Shown here in pieces: positions 55,884 through 64,000 of a stretch of DNA of 64,000 nucleotides. The stretch comes from an uncultured Bacteroidales bacterium (lineage in GTDB: Bacteria > Bacteroidota > Bacteroidia > Bacteroidales > UBA1715): assembly GCA_937892155.1 (NCBI GenBank), contig CALAUG010000031.1, positions 1 to 64,000 of the forward strand, written 5' to 3'. Position 1 is the first letter of the stretch; every line of letters starts with the position of its first letter. The position numbers and the translations under genes were made by a program. The notes under the pieces are model-generated. The model was not told the origin of the DNA and searched no databases. It saw nothing but the letters and a program-made list of their open reading frames with translations.

Positions 55884-56882
55884 ATGAAGAAGTACGTTAA
55901 ACAAATTTGCCTTTTTGCATTGATTGCCATTTCGTGCAACACAATAAAAGCACAAGAATTTAGATGGAAGGCGGGATTCGATTTTATTGGAGATAATAGA
56001 GAATTCACAACATATTATGGATATCCAGAAACTATCCTCTTATCACGTGTTTCTGGTGAAATTGGTGCAGCTTTGGATTCGAACCAGTCGATTATGGCTG
56101 GTGGTAGTTATGCCGTTGAGCATGGAGAAGAAATGTTTGCCCACACTCCTACTCTCACCCTATATTATAGATTTAAGAACAAGATTCTTGATTTTCAATT
56201 AGGATGCTTTCCAATAGAAAAAGCAACGTTTCCCAAAGTTCTTTACACAGATTCACTTATTTATTACCGTCCTAATTATCAGGGAGCAAGAGGAATTATA
56301 ACCCACAAATTTGGTGAGCAAACACTATTGTTCGACTGGCACACTCAAAGAGGAGCTGGCTATTGTGAAAAATTCATTGCCGGTTTAAGTGGAACCACCC
56401 ATTTAGGAAACTTTTTTATAACCGATATGTTTTATTACCGTCATCACGCCGAAGGTGAACGTGGAAAGAAGTCTGTTGCCGATAATGGCGGCTGGGGCAT
56501 AAATCTTGGCTTTGACGTACGAAACACGTGGTTCGATTCATTATCTGTATCCACTGGTTTCGTAAACACGTGGTACAGTAATCTCAAAGATACGACATTC
56601 GTTAGTCCGCTTCGCTCAATTGCATCATATTCAACATTTTACATAGAGAAAAAGTTTCTTGCTATTGATGCTCTCTATTATTACGGCGAAGGTACCCATC
56701 TACCTTGGGGTGATCCATTATTCCGTTGCGGCAACTATGCAAGGATTGACGGAGTTCTTTACGTATTTCGCAGAGAATCTATCGAAGCAAGTTTCCGATG
56801 GTGCATGCACTATCTTGATGGTGTTTGGGATAATTCCCAACAAATTTATCTTCGAGCACGAATAGGTTCAAAAACAAAATGA
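55884..56882 (+). CDS. Hypothetical exported, probable outer-membrane protein
   Basis: A 332-residue protein with a signal peptide (MKKYVKQICLFALIAISCNT; cut near KAQ). The mature part is rich in aromatic and glycine residues in alternating pattern (TLTLYYRFKNKILDFQLGCF, GISHLGNFFITDMFYYRH-type segments), ending RARIGSKTK, consistent with a beta-barrel. I do not recognise the family. Its stop overlaps the recG start (ATGA, 56879-56882), an unusual pairing of an envelope protein with a helicase. Confidence 0.7.
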   Translation: MKKYVKQICLFALIAISCNTIKAQEFRWKAGFDFIGDNREFTTYYGYPETILLSRVSGEIGAALDSNQSIMAGGSYAVEHGEEMFAHTPTLTLYYRFKNKILDFQLGCFPIEKATFPKVLYTDSLIYYRPNYQGARGIITHKFGEQTLLFDWHTQRGAGYCEKFIAGLSGTTHLGNFFITDMFYYRHHAEGERGKKSVADNGGWGINLGFDVRNTWFDSLSVSTGFVNTWYSNLKDTTFVSPLRSIASYSTFYIEKKFLAIDALYYYGEGTHLPWGDPLFRCGNYARIDGVLYVFRRESIEASFRWCMHYLDGVWDNSQQIYLRARIGSKTK

Positions 56883-58987
56883 GCGTTTTAGACGAAGATA
56901 TACAATATTTACCTGGTGTTGGTCCGCAACGTGCAAATTTGTTTAAAACAGAATTGCAGATTTTCACCATTAGCGACCTCATCAATTTTTTGCCGTTCCG
57001 CTACATTGATAGAAGTAAATTCTACACTATTTCTGAACTCGATGCAGCCCAAACTGCTGTACAAATAAAAGGGAGAATCCTTAACAAACAGAAGAATGGC
57101 ATTGGTGCCAAAGCATATATAAAAGCGAATTTCACCGATGGTACAGGTGTAATAGAACTCACGTGGTTCAAAGGTGTTAATTGGATTGAAAAACAACTCA
57201 AGACTGGTGTTGAATACGTCGTATTCGGGAAAGTAACCGACTTTCACGGAATATTGGGAATAACTCATCCAGAAATAGAAGAATTATCAAAATTCTGTAG
57301 CCGGCCACAACAGGATTTCATCGGTGTGTATCCAACTACGGAAAAAACACGAAAAGCAAACCTCAATGGTAAAGTCATGCGTACCATTATGGAAAATGCT
57401 TTTAACAGACTGAGCAATGAGCCAATATTGGAAACACTTCCCCATTATATTTTAGAGCAATTTCAATTGCCAAATTTGGAGACGACACTCAAAACACTGC
57501 ACATGCCAAAAGACCTTAACCAAGTCGCAAAAGCACAATATAGAATCAAATTTGAGGAATTGTTCTGGGTACAACTCACCATGGCTTTCAGAAAACAAGC
57601 CAATACACAGACCATCAAGGGGTTTCAATTCAGCAGATTAAATGACAATCTGTTATTAAGATTCTACAAAGAGAAATTACCATTCCCTTTAACCAAAGCA
57701 CAAATACGTGTGATGTCGGATATTAGACAAGATGTTGAATCAGGCAAGCACATGAACAGACTAATTCAAGGAGATGTTGGTAGCGGGAAAACTCTTGTCG
57801 CCACACTTGCTATGCTTATGGCTATTGACAACGGCTTGCAAGCCTGTTTAATGGCACCGACCGAAATTTTAGCGCAGCAGCACGCTAAATCACTCAACGA
57901 AATGTTATCAGGACTGCCAATCAACATAGCACTTCTAACTGGTTCTACCACTAAGAAAGCAAGGGAAGAAATTCTCTGCGGCCTTCTTGACGGAACCATT
58001 CACATGGTAGTTGGAACACATGCACTATTGGAAGATACGGTGCAGTTCAAAAATATTGGTTTATGCGTTATTGATGAACAACATCGTTTTGGTGTTGCAC
58101 AACGTGCAAAATTGTGGACTAAAAACAATGTTCAACCACATGTTCTCGTTATGACAGCGACACCAATTCCACGAACATTAGCAATGACATTATACGGCGA
58201 CTTGGATGTTTCTGTAATTGATGAATTGCCTCCAGGAAGAAAACCTATAAAAACCGTCATGCTTCGCGATTCACAAAGAATGCAGGCCTATGAACTTATG
58301 CGTAAACAAATCGCAGAAGGAAGACAAATCTATATTGTCTACCCTTTAATTCAAGAATCGGAGCGCGTTGACTTCAAGAATTTGGAAGAAGGTTACCAGA
58401 ATATAGTAGCCGCTTTTCCTGAGCCACAGTATAAGACAATTATTGTCCACGGGAAAATGAAACCAGCCGAGAAAGATGAGGCAATGCAAAAATTTGCATC
58501 AGGAGAAGCTCAGATTATGGTTGCCACAACTGTCATTGAAGTTGGAGTGAATGTGCCAAACGCAAGTGTAATGATTATTGAAAGTGCGGAACGATTTGGA
58601 CTCTCGCAACTACATCAACTACGAGGACGTGTTGGACGAGGCAGTGACCTTTCATTCTGCGTGCTTATGGCTGGTAACAAACTTTCAAAAGACGGACAAA
58701 CAAGATTGGAGACTATGGTGGAAACCACCGATGGATTTCAGTTAGCAGAAATTGATATGAAACTGCGTGGTCCCGGCGACATTGAAGGAACGCAGCAAAG
58801 TGGACTACCAATAGCCTTTAAGCTGGCAAATTTGGCAAAAGACGGTCAAATCCTTGGACTAGCCAGAAGGGCAGCATTTACAATAATAGAGAAAGATCCT
58901 GATTTACAGCATCCACTCAATAAACTTCTCTACGATGGTTTAAAAAATAGAAATATTCAAAAAATCACGTGGCGCGACATCAGTTAA
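56879..58987 (+). CDS. recG: ATP-dependent DNA helicase RecG
   Basis: Rescues stalled replication forks and processes Holliday-like junctions. The length of 702 residues is typical. An N-terminal wedge (OB) domain lies at about 55-150. Walker A GDVGSGKT is at about 297-304, the DEQH box at about 399, TATPIPRT follows, and QLRGRVGRG marks motif VI. It starts within the stop of the preceding gene and its stop interlocks with the convergent LETM1-like gene (58984-58987, TTAA). Confidence 0.97.
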   Translation: MSVLDEDIQYLPGVGPQRANLFKTELQIFTISDLINFLPFRYIDRSKFYTISELDAAQTAVQIKGRILNKQKNGIGAKAYIKANFTDGTGVIELTWFKGVNWIEKQLKTGVEYVVFGKVTDFHGILGITHPEIEELSKFCSRPQQDFIGVYPTTEKTRKANLNGKVMRTIMENAFNRLSNEPILETLPHYILEQFQLPNLETTLKTLHMPKDLNQVAKAQYRIKFEELFWVQLTMAFRKQANTQTIKGFQFSRLNDNLLLRFYKEKLPFPLTKAQIRVMSDIRQDVESGKHMNRLIQGDVGSGKTLVATLAMLMAIDNGLQACLMAPTEILAQQHAKSLNEMLSGLPINIALLTGSTTKKAREEILCGLLDGTIHMVVGTHALLEDTVQFKNIGLCVIDEQHRFGVAQRAKLWTKNNVQPHVLVMTATPIPRTLAMTLYGDLDVSVIDELPPGRKPIKTVMLRDSQRMQAYELMRKQIAEGRQIYIVYPLIQESERVDFKNLEEGYQNIVAAFPEPQYKTIIVHGKMKPAEKDEAMQKFASGEAQIMVATTVIEVGVNVPNASVMIIESAERFGLSQLHQLRGRVGRGSDLSFCVLMAGNKLSKDGQTRLETMVETTDGFQLAEIDMKLRGPGDIEGTQQSGLPIAFKLANLAKDGQILGLARRAAFTIIEKDPDLQHPLNKLLYDGLKNRNIQKITWRDIS

Positions 58988-60267
58988 GCATCAGAAGAAC
59001 TTTTATTGATAAAAGAACTCGGTTTAATGAGTTCCTCCGGCAAAATTTTAAATAATATCGGCAACAATATTGCGCCACCTGGAATCATAAATATTGCCAA
59101 AGAAGGTATTGTCTTCAAAACATCCAATATTTGTTCTCTAACTTTTGCTTTTTCCATTTCCGACAAGTCGTTTCTTCTCGACTTTCTCAGTAACTCAACC
59201 AATTCCTTACTTTCCATTATTTCAGTAACAATCTTAGTCTTATTCTTTTGAATAAAAGCATAAGAACGGTTGAAAAACGCCTTTTTTATAACATCCAGAC
59301 CTTCGCCATATTGAAGGAAAAAGATTTTATCACCGTACAGCAGTAGAAAGTTCTCTATCGTTATCAAACTTTGTTGAGCCTTGTCTTCATCCAACTTAAA
59401 ACTTCGTGAAATTTCCTGCAAAAGCAACACCTCACTTACACTTAAAGAATTATCTATCAAACAAGTATATACCGCATATTCATACAACAGACGACGAACA
59501 ACATTTTTTTCAGAAGCATTATATTTTTCAAAATCAATACTATACTTTCCTGCGAAATCTTTTGCATCGTAGTTTCCCGAAGAAATAAAATAAGCGACCA
59601 ACGCCTTGCCATTGTTTCGTATTGACTCTTTTTCACAGGCAATCGTCATTAATCTAATGATACAGTCGTGCAATTGAGTACGTCTATCATACGCATAGTC
59701 ACCTTCGAGCCACAGAGCAAAATACATCAAATCAAGACCTGAAAAAATATTGAACTGTGAACCTTTCCAAAAATCCAAACGTAACATCGACGGATTATTC
59801 ACTCTGTTGTCAAACACCTCTTCCACTGTTTTTTGTATAGAAGAGCTATGAATAAACAAATTTCTATATTTTACAGATTGAGAGTCCGTCATTGTGAACA
59901 AGACATAAAAATCAAAAATCTTTTGTAGACATTCACGGATCAAACTTTCGTAAGAACCATCCTGTACCGAACTATACCGTTCTTTTTGATGAATAAAATA
60001 CGTGAGAAAAAAGCCTTCAATCAACGATATTTTAAAATGATCAGCTTCGTTCCAAGTATCTGCATCAGCAAACAGACAAAACTGTCTCTGTTTTGCATAT
60101 CCGTAAAACAATCCCGAAGCATGCAAATAAAAATGAGCGAAATGTGAAACTGAGTTATGTTGGGAAATATAGGCGTCAAAACTGCGCAAATCAACCCGCA
60201 ATCGCGAACGGAATTCCTCCACGAATAAAGACAGCCAATTTTTTGATGACGGATCGATAATATACAA
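58984..60267 (-). CDS. LETM1-like protein
   Basis: A 427-residue protein. Residues about 1-230 are helical and poorly conserved. About 255-345 resemble a TerB-like helical domain (YTCLIDNSLSVSEVLLLQEI). The C-terminus (about 375-420) has the LETM1-type segment IPSLAIFMIPGGAILLPILF followed by KILPEELIKPSSF. Bacteroidota proteins of this type are annotated as LETM1-related biofilm-associated proteins. LETM1 in mitochondria is linked to cation/proton exchange and ribosome contact; the bacterial role is unsettled. It is the last gene of the minus-strand fabG - XRE-cupin - galM run. Confidence 0.75.
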   Translation of the reverse strand: MYIIDPSSKNWLSLFVEEFRSRLRVDLRSFDAYISQHNSVSHFAHFYLHASGLFYGYAKQRQFCLFADADTWNEADHFKISLIEGFFLTYFIHQKERYSSVQDGSYESLIRECLQKIFDFYVLFTMTDSQSVKYRNLFIHSSSIQKTVEEVFDNRVNNPSMLRLDFWKGSQFNIFSGLDLMYFALWLEGDYAYDRRTQLHDCIIRLMTIACEKESIRNNGKALVAYFISSGNYDAKDFAGKYSIDFEKYNASEKNVVRRLLYEYAVYTCLIDNSLSVSEVLLLQEISRSFKLDEDKAQQSLITIENFLLLYGDKIFFLQYGEGLDVIKKAFFNRSYAFIQKNKTKIVTEIMESKELVELLRKSRRNDLSEMEKAKVREQILDVLKTIPSLAIFMIPGGAILLPILFKILPEELIKPSSFINKSSSDA

Positions 60268-60269
60268 AT

Positions 60270-61316
60270 TTAGTTGTTTGCAATAGAAAACATAAAACGA
60301 GTTTCCGACGTATATTCCCTACCTTGATTCAAAACGACAGAAGGGAAATTTGAATGATGAATAGAATCCGGAAAATGTTGAGTTGCGAATGCAATTCCAG
60401 CATATTTTTGGTATTCGATTTTATTTTTCCCCTTACCCACAACATTCAAGATATTTCCAGTATAAATATGTACACCCGGTTCACCTGTAATAATTTCCAA
60501 TACCCGACCATTTTGAGGATCCTCGTATCTAACAATAGAATCTTTCGAAGTCGGTACGACAAAACTATGGTCTATACCAGAAGCAATTGCAACCTGCTCA
60601 AAAGAGTTATTTAGTGCCTCTTTAAGTGATTTGGACTCTCTGAAATCAAAAGGAGTTTCTGAAACATTTGCAAAATCACCCAGAGGTATACGATGTCCAT
60701 CAACAGGAAGATAATAATTCGTTTTTATCTGCAACAAATGATTCTCTATTGTTGTGTCGTTTCCTGCCGACAAGTTAAAATACGTGTGATTTGTCAAATC
60801 AACCACAGTTCTCTTATTTGCCGATGCTTTATATCTAAAAATCAATTCGTTTTTATCGGTCAAAATATAGTAAACCTCAACACCAAGTTTTCCTGGATAT
60901 CCTTCTTCCCCATCCAAACTGGTATAGGTCAGACGTAACGCCTGTCCTTCGCGTACAGTTCGTTCCTGTATATTCCACCATTTGGTATTAAACCCTTTCT
61001 TTCCTCCGTGAAAAGAATTATCACCGTCGTTCTTAACTAAATTATACTGTTTACCATCCAACAGGAAATTACCATGAGCAATTCTATTTGCACATCGGCC
61101 AATTATTGCCCCCATATAGAATGTATCTGTGAGGTAACCATCCAAAGAATCATAACCTAAGACGACATCTTCTATTTTTCCGCTTTTGTCAGGGACACAA
61201 ATAGATGTAATAATGCCGCCATAATTAATGGCAGAAACAGTCACACCATTTTTGTTACGTAACGTGAATGAATAAACTTCACGACCATCTGGTAATGTCC
61301 CAAATAAAGTTGCCAT
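60270..61316 (-). CDS. galM: Aldose 1-epimerase
   Basis: Interconverts alpha and beta anomers of glucose and galactose. It has 348 residues in the beta-sandwich mutarotase fold. GRCANRIAHG, DNSFHGGKKGF (His), and TNHTYFNLS (catalytic His) are visible, and a C-terminal Glu would be the base. No signal peptide, so it is cytoplasmic and may serve the sugar products of the GH130 and epimerase step. Its start overlaps the stop of the upstream XRE-cupin gene by one base (TAATG on the minus strand). Confidence 0.94.
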   Translation of the reverse strand: MATLFGTLPDGREVYSFTLRNKNGVTVSAINYGGIITSICVPDKSGKIEDVVLGYDSLDGYLTDTFYMGAIIGRCANRIAHGNFLLDGKQYNLVKNDGDNSFHGGKKGFNTKWWNIQERTVREGQALRLTYTSLDGEEGYPGKLGVEVYYILTDKNELIFRYKASANKRTVVDLTNHTYFNLSAGNDTTIENHLLQIKTNYYLPVDGHRIPLGDFANVSETPFDFRESKSLKEALNNSFEQVAIASGIDHSFVVPTSKDSIVRYEDPQNGRVLEIITGEPGVHIYTGNILNVVGKGKNKIEYQKYAGIAFATQHFPDSIHHSNFPSVVLNQGREYTSETRFMFSIANN

Positions 61317-61864
61317 TATACCAAAGCTGATAAGAAACGAGCTCGAGCTCCGTCTTTAGTACGTACAGCGTGCATTATTGAAGAATTGAAAAACACACTG
61401 TCACCTTCGTTCAAGATGATTTTCTCTCCATTAATATGGAATTCCATTGTGCCATCCAAAACGTACAAAAATTCCTGACCCTCGTGAGAACTAAACTGAA
61501 CACTTTCATCACTTGCATCAACCGTAACAAGGAAAAAGTTTACTTTCTTGTCTATAAAATCAGAAGTCAATGCCTGATATTTATATCGTTTATGACGTTC
61601 AACACTCACACCTTCGCCCTTACGAGTTACAGTATATTGCTGTGATTTTGGTTCTTCGCCAGTCAACAATGTCTTAACGTCAACAGCATACAATTTAGCA
61701 ATTTTCAAGATTGAACTAACAGGAATATCTATTTGTCCCGATTCAAAATCCTGATACTCATATTTATTGATTTCAAGCTTTTGAGCAGCTTCTTCCACAG
61801 AATAGCCACAAGCCTCACGTGCAGCTATAATTCTTTCTGCGATTTCTTCTGTTTGTTCCCTCAT
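61316..61864 (-). CDS. XRE-family regulator with cupin domain
   Basis: A 182-residue regulator: helix-turn-helix (about 10-65, with SVEEAAQKLEINKYEYQDFESG) and C-terminal cupin (about 105-180, with HEGQEFLYVLDGTMEFHING and DSVFFNSSIMHAV), which probably senses a small ligand. The ATG at 61864 is preferred; an earlier in-frame start overlaps fabG. It lies between fabG and galM on the same transcript, so it could autoregulate this unit. In other bacteria the architecture often sits beside acyl-CoA or amino-acid genes. Confidence 0.88.
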   Translation of the reverse strand: MREQTEEIAERIIAAREACGYSVEEAAQKLEINKYEYQDFESGQIDIPVSSILKIAKLYAVDVKTLLTGEEPKSQQYTVTRKGEGVSVERHKRYKYQALTSDFIDKKVNFFLVTVDASDESVQFSSHEGQEFLYVLDGTMEFHINGEKIILNEGDSVFFNSSIMHAVRTKDGARARFLSALV

Positions 61865-61875
61865 ATCGTTAAATT

Positions 61876-62622
61876 TTAAATTTGCAAACCACCACAAATA
61901 GGTATTACCTGTCCTGTCACATAACTTGACAATTCAGAAGCAAGGAATGTACATACGTTGGCAACATCTTGAACCGTACCAGCTCTATGTAGCGGTATAC
62001 GAGTTTTCCATTCTTCCAATATATGTTCTGGCAATTGTGCTGTCATATCCGTCATAATAAATCCAGGAGCTACAGCATTACACCGAATATTTCGAATGCC
62101 GAACTCTTTTGCAATAGACTTCGTAAAGCCAATTATGCCAGCCTTTGATGCAGAATAATTAGCTTGACTCGTATTACCAGAGATACCAACTACCGAACTC
62201 AAACTAATAATGCTACCAGATGCTTGTTTCCACATATATGGTTGAACAGCTTTAGTCATTGCGAATACCGATTTTAGATTTACCGTTATAACCGCATCCC
62301 ACTGTTCTTCTGTCATTCTTTTCATTGCTGAATCGCGGGTAATACCAGCATTATTGACCAATATATCTATCTTTCCAAAATCGTCAGCGACTTGTTTTAC
62401 AACATTTTGAGCATCTTCGAAATTTGCAGCGTTTGATGCATATCCCTTCACTTTATGACCATACTGAGCAATTTCCTGTTCCGTCGCCTCCATCACTTCG
62501 TTACGTTCCAAATCGGTAAATGCGATTTCACAACCTTCCGAAGCGAACATTAATGCAATTGCTTTTCCAATTCCTCGATTTGCACCAGTTATTAGCGCAG
62601 TTTTATTTTTTAACAAATCCAT
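61876..62622 (-). CDS. fabG: 3-oxoacyl-ACP reductase (FabG-like), second copy
   Basis: A 248-residue short-chain dehydrogenase: ITGANRGIG at about 12-20, NNAG at about 88, and the YSASKAG active site. The C-terminal FLASELSSYVTGQVIPICGG is typical of FabG. It is the first gene of the unit ending with the LETM1-like gene, preceded by a TATATTTG box at 62643-62650. Which fabG is the fatty-acid housekeeping enzyme is not evident; this one lies outside the TAL-KS set. Confidence 0.92.
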   Translation of the reverse strand: MDLLKNKTALITGANRGIGKAIALMFASEGCEIAFTDLERNEVMEATEQEIAQYGHKVKGYASNAANFEDAQNVVKQVADDFGKIDILVNNAGITRDSAMKRMTEEQWDAVITVNLKSVFAMTKAVQPYMWKQASGSIISLSSVVGISGNTSQANYSASKAGIIGFTKSIAKEFGIRNIRCNAVAPGFIMTDMTAQLPEHILEEWKTRIPLHRAGTVQDVANVCTFLASELSSYVTGQVIPICGGLQI

Positions 62623-62642
62623 ACTTTTTCTATTACTCTATG

Positions 62643-62650
62643 CAAATATA
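62643..62650 (-). promoter_or_regulatory. Bacteroidota -7 box, fabG unit
   Basis: TATATTTG then CA on the minus strand, 20 bp before the fabG start. Confidence 0.65.
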
Positions 62651-62695
62651 AAAATTAGTCAAGAAAGACAATCGTTCATCAAAGATATTTACTAT

Positions 62696-62713
62696 TGCAT
62701 AATGCATTATGCA
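62696..62713. repeat. 18-bp perfect palindrome
   Basis: TGCATAATGCATTATGCA is its own reverse complement. It lies between the divergent-side promoter of fabG and the stop of the PorE-like gene. Thirty-odd bases away, GGTGCT (62729-62734) pairs with AGCACC (62748-62753). Either could be an operator, a hairpin or a dispersed repeat. Confidence 0.6.
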
Positions 62714-62779
62714 CAATCCACGATGTACGGTGCTAACGCAAAGCTCCAGCACCTCAGATTATTTTTAAACTCTAAAAGA

Positions 62780-64000
62780 TTATTTCTTCCCCAGTTTCTT
62801 TTTCTGTTTTAGGAAATATTCCGGCTTTGGAATGTAGTCTGTCGCTAAAATACGAAGCTCAGTACGACGGTTTATTTGATTAGCTTTTTCCTGCGTAGCT
62901 TTTGGTAATTTTTCTATAAATGACTGCGACAATTCCACGCCAACCACGAAGGCGGAATCTTGTTTTGCTATTTCCTCGGTAACCACAACCGGCTTAGACT
63001 CTCCATATCCTTTAGCAACTAAACGGTCGACATCATATCCTTTTTGCGTCAGATAATCAACCACTGCCTGTGCACGTCGTTTTGACAACAACATATTAGC
63101 ATTCGCATCACCAACCATGTCGGTATGCGCACCTAATTCTATCGTAATATTGGGATTATCATCCAACAATTTCCCCAATTCTTCCAAAGCTGTTTTTGAC
63201 GAATTATTCAAAGTCCACTTACCTAAATCATAGTAGATATTAGGAATTTCAACAGGTTTACTCATCGTTATTAAATCCAAATTCTGTTTAAACGTTGTAT
63301 CGTCACTGATATTGGCTGTGGAAACTTTCACTTTTTGTTTCAAAAAACCATCATACGAGCCAATCACAATATAGTCGGTATATTGGTTTAATTTGAACGA
63401 ATACGTGCCATCCTGTTTCGTTTTGGTTGTCTGTAAAGAACCATCACTACCGATTAACGTAACTTCGCCATCGACAATAGATTGATGCGTAGACATATCT
63501 ATCAAAGTTCCTTCAACCTCCAATTTTAATTCTGGAAGTTCAAACGAATAAATATCATCCAAGCCACGAGTTCCTTTTCTGTTAGACGTAAACAATCCTA
63601 TTTCTTTATTTCCCTGAAACACAATGCCATAATCATCTTGTGACGAATTGATTGGATATTGCATATTCACTGGTTTCATTTTTCCATCTTCTCCCTTCAT
63701 AACACGGTAAATATCCAGCCCCCCCATACCTGGCAATCCATCAGAAGAATAGTACAACGTACCGTCCAAACGAACATACGGAAACACCTCATCGCCTGCT
63801 GTATTAATTTCCGTTCCTAGATTAACAGGCCTTCCCCACACACCGTTTACCGAGGAACGTTCTACCTTCCACAAATCCGAACCACCATGACCACCTTTCA
63901 TTCTAGATGCAAAATAAAGTGTCAAACCATCAGGAGAAATAGCAGGCTGTCCCACAGAAATAGAATCAGGAACAATCTCGACCAACTGAGTTGAATGCCA
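62780..64000 (-). CDS. PorE-like OmpA-family protein, 5' part missing
   Basis: The reading frame stays open to the window edge, so the N-terminus is missing. The visible 406 residues contain PD40 propeller blades (LYFASRMKGGHGGSDLW, PGMGGLDIYRV), a carboxypeptidase-regulatory-like domain and a C-terminal OmpA-like domain (IELGAHTDMVGDAN, KRRAQAVVDYLTQKGYD) that binds peptidoglycan, then a lysine-rich tail. It matches the protein at 32982-34967 in order and motifs. It is likely outer-membrane-associated, perhaps in the T9SS. One of the two may be the true PorE; the missing TPR part is needed to judge. Confidence 0.85.
   Translation of the reverse strand, partial: WHSTQLVEIVPDSISVGQPAISPDGLTLYFASRMKGGHGGSDLWKVERSSVNGVWGRPVNLGTEINTAGDEVFPYVRLDGTLYYSSDGLPGMGGLDIYRVMKGEDGKMKPVNMQYPINSSQDDYGIVFQGNKEIGLFTSNRKGTRGLDDIYSFELPELKLEVEGTLIDMSTHQSIVDGEVTLIGSDGSLQTTKTKQDGTYSFKLNQYTDYIVIGSYDGFLKQKVKVSTANISDDTTFKQNLDLITMSKPVEIPNIYYDLGKWTLNNSSKTALEELGKLLDDNPNITIELGAHTDMVGDANANMLLSKRRAQAVVDYLTQKGYDVDRLVAKGYGESKPVVVTEEIAKQDSAFVVGVELSQSFIEKLPKATQEKANQINRRTELRILATDYIPKPEYFLKQKKKLGKK

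Overview
The window is ordinary bacterial chromosome from a member of the Bacteroidota, most likely an anaerobic, fibre-degrading Bacteroidales. Evidence: A+T-rich DNA; many genes preceded by the Bacteroidota -7 box TAnnTTTG; type IX secretion (T9SS) sorting tails on secreted proteins; PorE-like and GldH proteins; the conserved holB - PSP1 - gldH order; and long-form PurM, RicT/PSP1 and WbqC proteins of Bacteroidota type. There is no insertion sequence, prophage, CRISPR array or rRNA. One tRNA with a CAU anticodon is present.

Layout. 1-2052: a secreted glycine-rich repeat protein flanked by an imperfect 33-bp direct repeat. 2053-4140: mqnC (futalosine menaquinone pathway), then an unrecognised receiver-like membrane protein ending at a strong terminator. 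4170-6323: a secreted GH9 cellulase with a T9SS tail. 6456-10578: a co-directional block (B12-type radical SAM protein, a four-helix-bundle gene boxed by 25-bp inverted repeats, a small conserved-looking protein, a secreted esterase, an EamA exporter). 10663-14922: a giant acyl-CoA dehydratase activase/HgdB-like fusion. 14977-17628: a GH74 xyloglucanase. 17867-24328: pgk, GT2, rsmG, rpmH, a TPR protein, GT2. 24325-27279: PAP2 phosphatase, mqnE and a geranylgeranyl-reductase-type flavoprotein. 27439-38222: a serine hydrolase, WbqC, tRNA, 5-formyl-THF cyclo-ligase, uvrB, FKBP, a PorE-like protein, purM, a MORN protein, ppx, pcm. 38219-43908 (minus): prfC and a tyrosine ammonia-lyase/FabG/ketosynthase set resembling aryl-polyene or flexirubin pigment genes. 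44106-51598: a 1363-aa T9SS surface protein, GH130 phosphorylase, a membrane protein and cellobiose 2-epimerase. 51645-58987: holB, ricT-like, gldH, prfA, an outer-membrane protein, recG. 58984-64000 (minus): a LETM1-like protein, galM, XRE-cupin regulator, fabG, and a second PorE-like protein cut by the window edge.

How the genes fit together. GH9 and GH74 would attack cellulose and xyloglucan outside the cell, and the esterase could remove side groups. The epimerase converts cellobiose or mannobiose to epimeric disaccharides. GH130 phosphorolyses mannosyl-glucose to mannose 1-phosphate and glucose, and GalM handles sugar anomers. T9SS parts and cargo share the window. MqnC and MqnE show that menaquinone is made by the futalosine route. 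The tyrosine ammonia-lyase probably primes an aryl lipid or pigment.

The most unusual object is the four-helix-bundle gene at 7731-8167. Its flanking inverted repeats would fold the whole gene into one RNA loop inside an operon, the same topology as the intervening sequences that carry this family in some 23S rRNAs.
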